Source: JAPLDP01 sp964628285 (GTDB taxonomy: Bacteria > Bacteroidota > Bacteroidia > Bacteroidales > JAGONC01). Taken from it: DNA of 41,322 nt. The notes beneath the pieces were generated by a model. That model did no database searches and was not told the DNA's origin. It worked only from the letters and a program-made list of their open reading frames with translations. The stretch lies in contig CAZVNP010000026.1 in the NCBI GenBank assembly GCA_964628285.1, forward strand, positions 1 through 41,322, given 5' to 3'. Each line of letters opens with the position of its first letter. Position 1 is the first letter of the stretch. Positions 24,857 to 34,586 of the stretch are shown here, in pieces. Made by a program: the position numbers and the translations under genes.

Positions 24857-27800
24857 TCAGTAGATCAGCCTGAGTGTTATGATATCCCAGGGATCCATTG
24901 TAATTACCCCTGCCGGTCCGAGCGTATCGCCATCAAAATTGCTTATATGGATTTCCCTGGCTCCGCAAGTCCAGATCAACGGGGCAGTCTTGCCCGACAC
25001 ATTATACAAGGTGACCAGGATATCTTTTCCATCGCCCACCGGTTTAATTTCAGTGGTGATAATACCGGCCGTGGTGATGTGGAAGAGCGGTGCAGCAGCT
25101 TGTGTCAGCACACCGACGGGGCGGACGATGAGAGGCTGGCGTTGTTCGAGACCGAATTTTTCGGCTTCGGCGGGATTAAATTTACCGTGAGGGGCGAGAG
25201 AATAGCTGAAGGTGACAGGGCCTTCCTGCGAAGCACAATAGTTGGTACCCCAGTAGTTGTTCATGATGTAGGAATAGAATGTCTGGTTGGGCTTCAGGTG
25301 TTCAATCCATCCGTATACCGTGGCATCGTTGGTGATGGCGCCGGGTTCTATCAGCGGTGCGTCGGGAGAGGTCCAGCTCACTCCGTAATCGTCGTTTGAG
25401 ACATCCACGTAGTTATCGAAGGTGAGGTAGTTGCGGTTTGACCCGGGCAGCTGGTCCTTTTCTGCGCGACATACGGCATATGCCAGATCGTAGCGCAGGA
25501 TGCCGCCGGGGACATGAAAGGGAAAGGCGATGTGGACACCTTCGGGGTGAAGGGTTTTGATCTTGTCGATGGTCGTGATGATGTCTATCTTACCTGTTCC
25601 CCTGGTCAGGCGTATCTCACTGCGGAGGCTGCGGGCTCCGGGAGCCTGTGATTCAACCGTCAGGGATTGCACAAGGGGACCGTTTTCTTTCACCGTGATG
25701 TGGGCATGGCTGTTCCCTGCCACATTGACGGGATTTCGTCCGTTGACATAATAGTAACCATTGAGCCCGGGCAGGGTGGAGCAGTCAACCAGATCAAAGG
25801 GGATATCCCTGTCCCGTAAGCTTGCTATGGCGCCGGTGGCGGTGTCGAGGGTCAGTGTGATGTCATCCGACGACAGGGTGTATGGTTCTCTGTCAGGAAA
25901 GGCAGCATCAGGTTCACCGGGTTGCAGATAGAATATTTTGGATCCCAGGGGCGGCACATTCTGCGCCATGAAGGCCAGCTCGCCGCCGGTGAGTACCTGC
26001 GACGGCATAAGGTTGCCGTCGGCGTCGCTGATTAAGAAACCGGCGAGGGTGAAGCCTGGCGGCAAGGCCACCAGCTCCGTACGCGGCCAGGTGAGTGTAT
26101 TAAACACCTCCACGGCGGCAATCACAGGACTTTGTGACAGACCTTCACGGAGGACCGCCGTCAGCAACTCACCGGAGAGGGAATCGCCTTTTTGAACATA
26201 CGACTGTTTTGTCTTCCACTGTTGCAGCGTAAAGGGTGAGTCAGGCTCGCTGATGGAATTCCATGACCCCCAGGTGTGCTCGTCAAACAAGAGAATGTTT
26301 TGCCAGACGGCATCTGCCAGCGCATCAGGATAATATCCGGGGTCGAGCATCGCCCACAGGGTCTCGGCCATCGCCATGCGGTCGGCATTGTGCCTGTTCA
26401 TGGCCGTTTCACGGGCCGAAGAGGCGGCGCCATCCTCCCAGTAAGCGGTCAGATCACCGCTGTAAGTGGGTAATTGTGAGCCATATTTCTCTTCAAACAG
26501 CCTGAACGACTCACCCACCGTGGAAATGACAACCTTCGGGCTGACGTATTTCTCGTTCCATTCCCTGACCGTCGTGGCCAGGGCTTCATCCACAGGTCCG
26601 TTATCGGAGCCGATATTGTATCGCAGCGTCACCATATCGTAAGGATAATTATTAGCGGCCAGCTCATTCATATAGCTGAAGACCAGATCCTCACGGAGTT
26701 TTTTATCGAGGCTTCCGTAACCCAGACCGGTGTGAAAAAAGGAGTAGCCTTTGCCATGGATCCAGCAGAGCACTTTCTCATGACCTGACGGCGACACCCA
26801 GTAGAAAGGCTTGTCGCCCCATGTTTTATTCATGGTACCCACACGGTCACCCGAGTTGTTACCTATCGAAAGGTATTTCACGTTGCTTTTAGCAAGGATA
26901 GGCACCAATCCCCAGGTCCAGCCCGGGATGTCGCTGATCATAGCGGCCTGGGGTTCCACACCGTAAGCCCCGGTAAGACGGCGGTATGCTTCGGTGAGAT
27001 GAATGAGTTCGCGTTGGTTGCACAGGGCCGAAAGCTCGTTGGCAAAAAAAGCATCGGGCTCGATCCATCCTTTTTTAATGGCATTCATGATGATGTGTCT
27101 GTGGGCGGAGTCGGCATGAGCCAGGTAGGAGTCCAGAGCCCACATCACCTCGGTGTTCCACCTGAAAACGGCCCCGGCGGGGAAATTCCGGCTTTCATCG
27201 CCCAGACGGGCGGCACCGGTCAGGTTATCCCATTGCATGCGTTCAACATCACTCTGGAGGTTGGTATAACCGATATCGTTGTGCGAATGATGCAACAGAT
27301 AGATGGTCATAGGTTTGACCGGTTTAACGGCGAATATCTCATCAGCCAATATGCCGGCCGCTGTTTCCACGGTCAGATGCACCTGTTCCTCTTTGGTGAT
27401 GGCGGGTATTTTAAAATAACCCGCATTGAATCCGAATATCAGGCTGAGGGTGTCGACGAAGGGGCCGAAGCGGATAACGGCATCGAGAGGTTTATCATAG
27501 TACACCACCTCTACCCTCACCATCTGGTAATTTCCTTTCATGCCTTTTATCACGGCATTTTCCGGCACAACCCTCACCGATGTCGCAACAGGGTATTTGA
27601 AGACCATGAACCATGTCCGGCTTCCGGCGCTCTCACCCATGACCTTCAAATCCATCACTTTCCCCTTGCCAATCAGACGACGGGGGACACTCAGTATCAG
27701 GTAACCCATGAAATCACCATATTTATCCACGAAACTGGCATGGAATGCCAGGACCATACCGTCGAGGCCAGCCCAGGTCAGATCTTTCTTAAGGGTATCC

Positions 27801-28246
27801 AGAGGTGTCGCGATGGTAAAATGCGGTATACCGTCGACCATAAATTTCCAGGTGTGAGGATCGCCGGCATTGACGTCGATGCCTGCCAGCATCAGGAAAC
27901 GGGCCGTATCGCTGCTGAAATCCTCCGGCACAGGCTGTGTCAGCCATTCGATGTAGCGGCTGCTGTCTCCGGAACGCACCAGCAACGAGCTGTCGGCATC
28001 GGGCTGCGGCGCATGATAGAACAAGACCTCTCCGGCGACAGCCCGGTGATAACCTTGCAGCCAGACTTGAGCAGGTAAGTCTGCTGATTTAAGATCCTGC
28101 CATTGAGCAAGCTTCTGAAGGACAAGGGAATCGGTTTCGGGGACATAGAGGCCGGTCTCCTCCTGTGCCCGGCCATGAAGTAATGACAACCATGGCAATA
28201 ACATCACGAGCAAAATTTTAAGCTTCATAGTTTTATGTCTCATCAT
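24857..28246 (-). CDS. Exported GH38 family alpha-mannosidase
   Basis: The protein is 1129 aa. The signal peptide ends at about LLHGRA|QEE (start at 28246 or, equally well, 28228). A beta-rich N-terminal extension of about 300 residues precedes the GH38 domain. The zinc site is HSHND at 320-324 (His322, Asp324), and Asp439 in AMISDIPGW sits in the nucleophile position. A C-terminal beta-sandwich region follows, including NGYYYVNGRNP and PEGVHIAFPFHVPGG. Family members release mannose from N-glycan-type or mannan chains in the periplasm. The Tyr in DIGYT replaces the usual Trp, and the family is broad, so another alpha-linked sugar is possible. It follows the phosphatase gene by 31 bp, so the two are likely an operon. 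Confidence 0.88.
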   Translation of the reverse strand: MMRHKTMKLKILLVMLLPWLSLLHGRAQEETGLYVPETDSLVLQKLAQWQDLKSADLPAQVWLQGYHRAVAGEVLFYHAPQPDADSSLLVRSGDSSRYIEWLTQPVPEDFSSDTARFLMLAGIDVNAGDPHTWKFMVDGIPHFTIATPLDTLKKDLTWAGLDGMVLAFHASFVDKYGDFMGYLILSVPRRLIGKGKVMDLKVMGESAGSRTWFMVFKYPVATSVRVVPENAVIKGMKGNYQMVRVEVVYYDKPLDAVIRFGPFVDTLSLIFGFNAGYFKIPAITKEEQVHLTVETAAGILADEIFAVKPVKPMTIYLLHHSHNDIGYTNLQSDVERMQWDNLTGAARLGDESRNFPAGAVFRWNTEVMWALDSYLAHADSAHRHIIMNAIKKGWIEPDAFFANELSALCNQRELIHLTEAYRRLTGAYGVEPQAAMISDIPGWTWGLVPILAKSNVKYLSIGNNSGDRVGTMNKTWGDKPFYWVSPSGHEKVLCWIHGKGYSFFHTGLGYGSLDKKLREDLVFSYMNELAANNYPYDMVTLRYNIGSDNGPVDEALATTVREWNEKYVSPKVVISTVGESFRLFEEKYGSQLPTYSGDLTAYWEDGAASSARETAMNRHNADRMAMAETLWAMLDPGYYPDALADAVWQNILLFDEHTWGSWNSISEPDSPFTLQQWKTKQSYVQKGDSLSGELLTAVLREGLSQSPVIAAVEVFNTLTWPRTELVALPPGFTLAGFLISDADGNLMPSQVLTGGELAFMAQNVPPLGSKIFYLQPGEPDAAFPDREPYTLSSDDITLTLDTATGAIASLRDRDIPFDLVDCSTLPGLNGYYYVNGRNPVNVAGNSHAHITVKENGPLVQSLTVESQAPGARSLRSEIRLTRGTGKIDIITTIDKIKTLHPEGVHIAFPFHVPGGILRYDLAYAVCRAEKDQLPGSNRNYLTFDNYVDVSNDDYGVSWTSPDAPLIEPGAITNDATVYGWIEHLKPNQTFYSYIMNNYWGTNYCASQEGPVTFSYSLAPHGKFNPAEAEKFGLEQRQPLIVRPVGVLTQAAAPLFHITTAGIITTEIKPVGDGKDILVTLYNVSGKTAPLIWTCGAREIHISNFDGDTLGPAGVITMDPWDIITLRLIY

Positions 28247-28277
28247 TATTTATATCTGCTATTTATATCTGCTTTTG

Positions 28278-28988
28278 TTACCAACTGCCTTCCAGGTTTT
28301 TCACCCACATCAGCTCCCGTTTATCGAGGTCCAGAGCCGCCAGATAACCCAGGCTGCGGTACATCGTGTACACACAGCCTCCGTCGATGTTGATATCATT
28401 GGCTTCAGGATCATCGACCATCTCCCTGATAACGGTCAGTGGCACCGGCGTGTGACCGTGGATGACTTTCCTGTTTCCGAGCACTTTTTTTTCAATAACC
28501 GTTTGACGGGTCCACAGCAGGATATATGTTTCACTGAAAGGATCGGGTAACGACAGGTCAATGCCGGCGTGGACCAGAATGACATCATCCATCTCAACAT
28601 AAAATTTCAAATCATGTAAAAAGCCCAGGTATGGGTCGGGTAATCCGAATCCCGACATGTATCCCGTTTCAATCATCTTTTCCAGCCCGAAGCTTTTGAG
28701 TGTGAAAGAGCCGCCATTTCTCATCCACTGGTTAAACTGTGCGCCACCCTCCATGGCGTTAAGCAGCATGTCCTCATGGTTACCCATCAGCGTGAGAACC
28801 CGGTATCCTTTTTCCCTCAGGGAGATGATGAAATCTATGACACCCTTTGAATCGGGTCCGCGGTCCACATAGTCGCCAAGCAGATACAGCGTATCGCCCG
28901 TTTCGAGCCGGATGATCTCTTCGACCATGTAGCGCAAGGTCTTCAGGCATCCATGGATATCGCCGATAACATACCGATGCCTTGTCAT
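28278..28988 (-). CDS. PPP-family serine/threonine (or bis-nucleotide) phosphatase
   Basis: The protein is 236 aa with the complete metallophosphatase set: GDIHG (9-13), GDYVDRG (38-44), GNHED (69-73), VHAGID and IHGHTPV. It has no signal peptide, so it is cytoplasmic. Bacterial members act on phosphoserine/threonine proteins or on diadenosine tetraphosphate, and the sequence does not decide between them. It is the first gene of the likely operon with the GH38 mannosidase, an odd pairing with no clear metabolic link. Confidence 0.9.
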   Translation of the reverse strand: MTRHRYVIGDIHGCLKTLRYMVEEIIRLETGDTLYLLGDYVDRGPDSKGVIDFIISLREKGYRVLTLMGNHEDMLLNAMEGGAQFNQWMRNGGSFTLKSFGLEKMIETGYMSGFGLPDPYLGFLHDLKFYVEMDDVILVHAGIDLSLPDPFSETYILLWTRQTVIEKKVLGNRKVIHGHTPVPLTVIREMVDDPEANDINIDGGCVYTMYRSLGYLAALDLDKRELMWVKNLEGSW

Positions 28989-29089
28989 ATGCGATGGATG
29001 TTGTGGTCATAAAGGTACGATATCTGCAAAAACGAAGGCCCCGGAAATGGAAATCGGAAAATTTATTCCCCTGATAATCGAGATATGCA

Positions 29090-29097
29090 TATCTTTG
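29090..29097 (+). promoter_or_regulatory. -7 promoter element for the M28 peptidase gene
   Basis: TATCTTTG matches TAnnTTTG and lies 46 bp before ATG 29144. Confidence 0.5.
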
Positions 29098-29143
29098 CCA
29101 TCACCTGATATCAATCAAAAAAATTATAAAGGGTTCCCAAAGC

Positions 29144-31441
29144 ATGAAAAAATTTACACTTCTGCTGTTCATATCATTGATATATTTTAACAGCCAGGCC
29201 GGCACGCTGGTTCTGATCAACAGTCCGGGCCCTGATGCCACACGCCGTTATTTCAGCACACCCGGATTAACCGTCAATTATTATAACGACCGCTTTGTCA
29301 TCGCAACTCTTGAACGTCCCGTTCATTTTGACGTGGTGGTGCTGGAGCGGGAAGCCTGGATACCGGGTATGGACTATTACCTGACCTGGGTCAGGCGGGG
29401 AGAAGCGGACCGTTATGTTAAGGCTATCTCACGCTTTGCCACTATTTTATACCGTGACGGTGATCATCTTATCTTCAGGGTCAGCGACAGGCAGGCGGGT
29501 TTGGTCTTTCCTTCCGTTGAAGACGGGTTGGTCAGGCTTTACAACCGGCCGGCGCGGCTGGCAAAACCCATGGCCTGTGGAATCCACCACACGGTCAGGG
29601 CCGATTCACTGATCACCGAGCTGATCACCCATGTCAATGCCGACACCCTGCTGAGCCTGATCCAGCATCTCCAGGATTACGGCACGAGAAACTGCCACAC
29701 CACCCAGGGTGTCGAAGCCCAGAACTGGATCAAAGAGCGCTTTGAGAGTTACGGTCTGCAGACCGAGCTGATGGACTTCACCATGCCCGGCGGTCCTGCC
29801 AGCGACAACGTCGTCGCCACCCTGGAAGGCACACTGTATCCTGATGAATATGTTATCCTGGGTGCTCATTATGACACCTATTCCTATTCAGGCAATGCCC
29901 CCGGCGCCGATGACAACGGCACGGGCACGGCCGGCATCCTTGAGATAGCCCGCATACTGAGCCAGTATCAGTTCGACCGCACCATCCTCTTCTGCACCTG
30001 GTCGGGAGAGGAATACGGTCTCTATGGCAGCGAGGCTTATGCCAGCTACGCCGCTGAGCTGGGGATGAACATTCTGGGGTATTTTAACATCGACATGTCG
30101 GGTTACCTGAGAGAAGGCGACACGATACATACCGATGTCATCGCACCGGCCTCGGCTCAGGATCTCGTCGATTTTTACGGTATGGTCACTTCCATCTACC
30201 TCCCAGATTTCCTTGTGGAACCAGGTAATCTGGTGGGTGGCGACAGTGATCACACCTCCTTCAACAACCACGGATACATGGGCATCTTCCCCTTCGAAGA
30301 CAGCCAGTATTACAGCCCGTACATCCACACTTCGGGTGATACCATCGGGACTAGTGTGAACAACATCGAACAGGTGAATATCTTCACCCAGGCCATCATG
30401 GCCAGTGTCATGACCATGGCCGATATGCTGGCGCCGCCTTCCAACCTGGTGGGGTATGCCGGCGACGGCTCCGTGATGCTGGCGTGGGATACCATCCCCA
30501 ATGCCCTGTCATATAACGTTTACCGCGACAATGAGCCTGATGCCCTTGCCAATGTCACCGGAGGTGCCTATACCGATTCGGCTGTGACAAACGGACAATC
30601 ATATACTTATTATGTGACCGCCGTATATGAGGGTGGAGAAGAATCCATCCCCTCCAATGTCATCACCGTCATCCCTCTGCCACCGATTGTCTTTCCTTTT
30701 ACGGATGACTTTGAGACAGGGGCTGTCTTCTGGAACATGGAGGATCCCTGGGCTTTGACAACATCGGCTTCACATTCACCGACGCATTCCATGACCGACA
30801 GCCCAGGTGGGGTATACAATAACAACATCAACATCGCCTCCACACTGCGCAGCCTAGATCTCTCCTATTACACCGGCGCCTCCTTCAGCTTCTGGACACG
30901 CTATGCTCTTGAACAGGGCTATGACTATGTGTATGTCGAGGCCAGCATCAATGGAGCCGACTGGATCGTGCTCGATCAGTACACCGGAACACAGACATCA
31001 TGGATCAATAAATCCTATTCTTTGGACGGTTATCTCGGCCATCCTTATGTATTTCTGAGGTTCAGACTATACACAGATATTTATTCACAGGCTGACGGTA
31101 TTTACGTCGATGACTTTGAGATCAACGTCGAGGGGATCGGGATGAAGGATGAGGGCGTGGCTCAGAAAGACGGATTGAAGGGTATCTATCCCAATCCGTC
31201 GGCGGGGGAGACCAGCATATCATTCATCCTTGAAAGCGACCGGCATGTGCTGATCGAAGTCTGTGACCTGCTGGGTAAAAAGACCGCCACCGTCGTCAGT
31301 GAAGATTTTGCGGCCGGCATGCATACCGTGGTATGGGACGGTTTGAATACAGTCGGCCGGCCGGCCGGGAAAGGGATATATATTATAACAATGAGCACCG
31401 GCGACAGCCGTTCCGAGAAAAAGCTCATCCTGATAAAATAA
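29144..31441 (+). CDS. Secreted M28 peptidase with FN3, MAM-like and T9SS sorting domains
   Basis: The protein is 765 aa. A signal peptide is followed by a pro-region of about 150 residues. The M28 catalytic domain (about 160-430) shows the di-zinc ligand segments GAHYDTYS, GADDNGTG, WSGEEYG, FNIDMSG and GDSDHTSF. A fibronectin type III domain follows (about 435-510). A concanavalin-like/MAM-type module comes next (DDFETGAVFW to YVDDFEINVEG, about 525-660). The protein ends in a type A T9SS sorting domain (YPNPSAGETSISF to KKLILIK). It is predicted to be exported through the Sec and T9SS systems and to act as a surface or extracellular aminopeptidase. It ends 20 bp from the convergent TonB receptor gene. 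Confidence 0.92.
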   Translation: MKKFTLLLFISLIYFNSQAGTLVLINSPGPDATRRYFSTPGLTVNYYNDRFVIATLERPVHFDVVVLEREAWIPGMDYYLTWVRRGEADRYVKAISRFATILYRDGDHLIFRVSDRQAGLVFPSVEDGLVRLYNRPARLAKPMACGIHHTVRADSLITELITHVNADTLLSLIQHLQDYGTRNCHTTQGVEAQNWIKERFESYGLQTELMDFTMPGGPASDNVVATLEGTLYPDEYVILGAHYDTYSYSGNAPGADDNGTGTAGILEIARILSQYQFDRTILFCTWSGEEYGLYGSEAYASYAAELGMNILGYFNIDMSGYLREGDTIHTDVIAPASAQDLVDFYGMVTSIYLPDFLVEPGNLVGGDSDHTSFNNHGYMGIFPFEDSQYYSPYIHTSGDTIGTSVNNIEQVNIFTQAIMASVMTMADMLAPPSNLVGYAGDGSVMLAWDTIPNALSYNVYRDNEPDALANVTGGAYTDSAVTNGQSYTYYVTAVYEGGEESIPSNVITVIPLPPIVFPFTDDFETGAVFWNMEDPWALTTSASHSPTHSMTDSPGGVYNNNINIASTLRSLDLSYYTGASFSFWTRYALEQGYDYVYVEASINGADWIVLDQYTGTQTSWINKSYSLDGYLGHPYVFLRFRLYTDIYSQADGIYVDDFEINVEGIGMKDEGVAQKDGLKGIYPNPSAGETSISFILESDRHVLIEVCDLLGKKTATVVSEDFAAGMHTVVWDGLNTVGRPAGKGIYIITMSTGDSRSEKKLILIK

Positions 31442-31461
31442 AACAACACACAGGATTTCCG

Positions 31462-33720
31462 TCAGAAAGTAAGAAGATACTGCAGGGCGATGTTCCTGGG
31501 AGGCTGGATGTCGCCCGGCCGACCCATGTATTCTTCGTTGAAAGCATTTTTAATGTAAAAAGTCAGCCGGGAATCCCGTGTAACCTGGAACGCGAAACGG
31601 AAATCGAACGCAATGATGCCCTTGTCGTGCTTCTGCCGGTATTCTTTCAGTCCCGGCAGCAGTTCCTGGCCCAGAATTTCGGCCTCGAAGACGGTGTCGA
31701 TATTGATGATATTGCTGTTATAAATGAAACTCATTCCCACCGAAAATTTTCCGATGTCGGCCTGGATGTCGCCTTTGGCCGAGTGGTAAAAACGGTACTT
31801 CAGAACTGTGTTTTTTTCCTGACCGGGATTCAGGTTGACCGGATTGGTATAGGTGTAGCCTGCAAAGAAGGTCGTGTTGAGACCGGCAATTTTACCTTTG
31901 CCTGTGAGTAAAATATCGACGCCTGTGATACGGGCATGGCCGACGTTGAGTGATTTGAATCCGACATCTTTGATGGTCGGGACGGGTACCGTATCGGGTT
32001 TGTAGATGCCAAAGGTGAACTCGACCATGTTTCCGTATTCGGTCCAGAATCCCGCCACATCGATGTAGCCGTCCCATTGTCCTATCTTCAGGCCCTGTTT
32101 GATGCCGGTCTCGAGGCTCCATCCTGTTTCAGGTTCCAGGTCAGGGTTGGGGAAGATGTTAATGATGCCCAGGCTGGTGGAGGCATACTTCTCGGCGATG
32201 GACGGGAAACGGTACCCCTGGCCGAAGGAAGCCCGCAGGAACGTGTACTTCGCCGCCTGGAAGTTGAGACCCGACCTCACGACAGGATTGGACTGCGCCG
32301 TGGTGGGACCCAGCTTGTAACCCTCCCATCGCACACCCAGTGAGAAAGACCACCGTTTGGAATACTTCCAGTCGAATTGTGAATAAGCGGCCACGCTCGT
32401 GCTGTAATGATCGCCATAGAGCTGCGACACGATGGAGGCATAGGTGCCCGTGACGCCCATTGTCCAGTTGAGCCGGTTTTTAAAGACCGTATGGTATTGG
32501 TATTCACCGTAAAACTGATCGGCTATGCTGTTCTTATCGCTGTGTCCCGGCTGGATGTTGGTGACCCTGTAATATCGGCTCCTCAGGCTGTGACGGTCGC
32601 CATGGGGATTGTAATACACGATATAGGGATCAACGTTCATTCTGAGCCCTTTGGTGGGCGTGACCAAGTACGACGGCTGGCGGAACGCGCCCGAGTCGGC
32701 ATCGATCCACAGGAAAAAATCGGAGTTATGCTGGAGCATGACGTTGGTGTTAAAACCATACGACAGGCCCTCCACTTTTTTATTGTGTATCCTGAAGTTG
32801 CCGTTGAAACGCACCCTCTTGAAATATTCATCCTGGCGGTAGCCGGCATCGCTGAATGCATTACCACCCAGGACCAGGTCGATGTTGTTGATTTTGCGCA
32901 GATGGGCTATAGAAGCATTGAGGACCAGCGGATCAGATTCCCACCACCACGCCAGCTCACGCCGCCGGGGTTTGAGGTACATGCCCCCCGACAGATTGAC
33001 GGTCGTTTTGGGGTTGACGCCCGGTTGTGCCGTCCGTATGTTGATGACGCCGTCGAGGGCGGAAGAGCCGTATAAAGCCGAAGAGGCGCCCTTTAATATC
33101 TCCACCTGCGCGACGGTCTCGATGGGCAGGAAGTTCCATTTCACGTCGCCTGCATCAGGGCTGATGATGGGCAGGTCGTCGACGAGGAAGAGGACGCGGC
33201 TGCCGGTGCCGTAACTGTAACCGCTGCCGCCGCGGATACTGGTCTGGCCGTCCATCACCTCCACGCCGGGCATCTGGTTAACCACCGTCTCCAACGTCGT
33301 CGTGTTGATACTCTCGATGTATTTGGGTTTGATGATATCCATCGAAACGGTCACATCCGACAGCTTCTGCTCGAACCTGGCCGCCGATACGACGGCCGTA
33401 TTCAGCTCCAGGGCCTGCGGCTCCAACCGGATATTGATCACCGTGCTTTGACCTGGTGGCAGCATCACCTCACGCCGCAACGATTCGTAACCGATGTATT
33501 TAAAGAGAATATCATAACGGCCGGGAGAAAGCTCGATCCGGTAAATGCCATCGGGACCTGTGGCCACACCCGTGACACTATCGATGACCACGTTGACACC
33601 CACCAGGGTCTCACCGGTGACGGCATCGGTCACCTTGCCCGTGAGGACACTTTTCTGGGCTTGGACATGACCTATGACCAGCAGCAGAATGATAAGGAGG
33701 GAAAACAGTCGGTTGTACAT
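31462..33720 (-). CDS. TonB-dependent outer-membrane receptor
   Basis: The protein is 752 aa. The signal peptide ends at GHVQA|QKS. A carboxypeptidase-regulatory-like domain (about 22-105; LTGKVTDAVTGETLVGVNV) is followed by the plug (about 110-225; QMPGVEVMDGQTSIRGGSG, LVDDLPI, VEILKGASSALYGSSALDGVINIRT cut into blocks) and a 22-strand-type barrel to the C-terminal aromatic strand. It takes up a bulky nutrient across the outer membrane using TonB energy. There is no SusD partner, so it is not a classical glycan Sus pair; siderophore, cobalamin or peptide-type uptake are all possible. It lies 7 bp downstream of the Ig-like T9SS protein gene and is probably co-transcribed with it. No cobalamin riboswitch was recognised upstream. 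Confidence 0.93.
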   Translation of the reverse strand: MYNRLFSLLIILLLVIGHVQAQKSVLTGKVTDAVTGETLVGVNVVIDSVTGVATGPDGIYRIELSPGRYDILFKYIGYESLRREVMLPPGQSTVINIRLEPQALELNTAVVSAARFEQKLSDVTVSMDIIKPKYIESINTTTLETVVNQMPGVEVMDGQTSIRGGSGYSYGTGSRVLFLVDDLPIISPDAGDVKWNFLPIETVAQVEILKGASSALYGSSALDGVINIRTAQPGVNPKTTVNLSGGMYLKPRRRELAWWWESDPLVLNASIAHLRKINNIDLVLGGNAFSDAGYRQDEYFKRVRFNGNFRIHNKKVEGLSYGFNTNVMLQHNSDFFLWIDADSGAFRQPSYLVTPTKGLRMNVDPYIVYYNPHGDRHSLRSRYYRVTNIQPGHSDKNSIADQFYGEYQYHTVFKNRLNWTMGVTGTYASIVSQLYGDHYSTSVAAYSQFDWKYSKRWSFSLGVRWEGYKLGPTTAQSNPVVRSGLNFQAAKYTFLRASFGQGYRFPSIAEKYASTSLGIINIFPNPDLEPETGWSLETGIKQGLKIGQWDGYIDVAGFWTEYGNMVEFTFGIYKPDTVPVPTIKDVGFKSLNVGHARITGVDILLTGKGKIAGLNTTFFAGYTYTNPVNLNPGQEKNTVLKYRFYHSAKGDIQADIGKFSVGMSFIYNSNIINIDTVFEAEILGQELLPGLKEYRQKHDKGIIAFDFRFAFQVTRDSRLTFYIKNAFNEEYMGRPGDIQPPRNIALQYLLTF

Positions 33721-33727
33721 TGTGGTC

Positions 33728-34498
33728 TTACCGCGTTTTGACCATCGTCCTGGTGAATTTTTTCAAACCGTTGGAGACGGTATAGTAATACAGCCCCTCC
33801 TTTAATTGATGCCCGTCAAAAGAAAAGTAGTTTTCCCCCTTGTTGCCTGTGATTTCCTCAGAATAAAGACATTGACCAACCGGATTGAAGACCATGAGTG
33901 TCACTTTTTCCGGAGCCGGACTGTAATATCCGATGTGGGTCAGGCTGTTAAAGGGATTGGGACTGTTGGGGATAAGCCGGAAAACATTGCCTTCAGGATT
34001 GGCGATGCCGCTGTTATCCGGCACCACTGTGATTGCAAGCGATGTGGAGTCGGTAACTTCGGCAAGCATGACAGGAGTTTCCCCTATGGATACATAAATA
34101 TCCACAACAATTTTTAAATAATAAGTCCCTGTTGTTGTGGGAATGCCGGAAAGGAGAATACAATAATAAGTTCCTACCATGAAAATACTGTCAGTCGTAT
34201 TGGACTGATAGGTGATGCCGGGAGGCAGGTTACCCACATCCATCAGCTTGATATGATGAAGCGGGATGTAAATATTATGGACCGTGTCAGCCAGCACTTC
34301 CGGTGGTGGCAGGATTGTGGCGACGGTGGAATAATTATGCCCCACCATGCCGCCCGGCAGGCTGTCGGGGCAGACCTCGCCGTTGTGCTCGGGATCGGGG
34401 CAACTGATGGAATCCTGCGGCGTGCATTGCGAAAAAACCGCGTGAAAGCTGAAAAGAAGAAAGGCGATAAAAAAGAGGGGTAGCAGTTTATTTCTCAT
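33728..34498 (-). CDS. Secreted Ig-like protein with T9SS sorting domain
   Basis: The protein is 256 aa. The signal peptide ends at HAVFS|QCT. A region with four cysteines near the mature N terminus (CTPQDSISCPDPEHNGEVC) is followed by a putative-Ig/He_PIG-like fold (LPPGITYQSNTTDSIF, SGIPTTTGTYYLKIVV). The C-terminal 80 residues are a T9SS type A sorting domain (NSPNPFNSLTHIGYYSP and KEGLYYYTVSNG, ending KFTRTMVKTR). It should be displayed or secreted at the cell surface. Its stop is 7 bp before the TonB receptor start, which makes a surface binding partner of that receptor a reasonable guess, but no more than that. Confidence 0.85.
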   Translation of the reverse strand: MRNKLLPLFFIAFLLFSFHAVFSQCTPQDSISCPDPEHNGEVCPDSLPGGMVGHNYSTVATILPPPEVLADTVHNIYIPLHHIKLMDVGNLPPGITYQSNTTDSIFMVGTYYCILLSGIPTTTGTYYLKIVVDIYVSIGETPVMLAEVTDSTSLAITVVPDNSGIANPEGNVFRLIPNSPNPFNSLTHIGYYSPAPEKVTLMVFNPVGQCLYSEEITGNKGENYFSFDGHQLKEGLYYYTVSNGLKKFTRTMVKTR

Positions 34499-34525
34499 TG
34501 TGATATAAATTTAGTGTTGCTTATG

Positions 34526-34533
34526 CAAATATA
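34526..34533 (-). promoter_or_regulatory. -7 promoter element for the Ig-T9SS/TonB receptor unit
   Basis: On the minus strand this reads TATATTTG (TAnnTTTG), 27 bp before the start at 34498. It sits between direct matches of GCTTAT/ATAAGC, forming an ATAAGC-type inverted pair around 34519-34537 that could bind a regulator. Confidence 0.5.
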
Positions 34534-34586
34534 AGCATTTGAGAAACCCCGGAGCTAAATCCACCGTTTGACATTTTTCTTATAGT

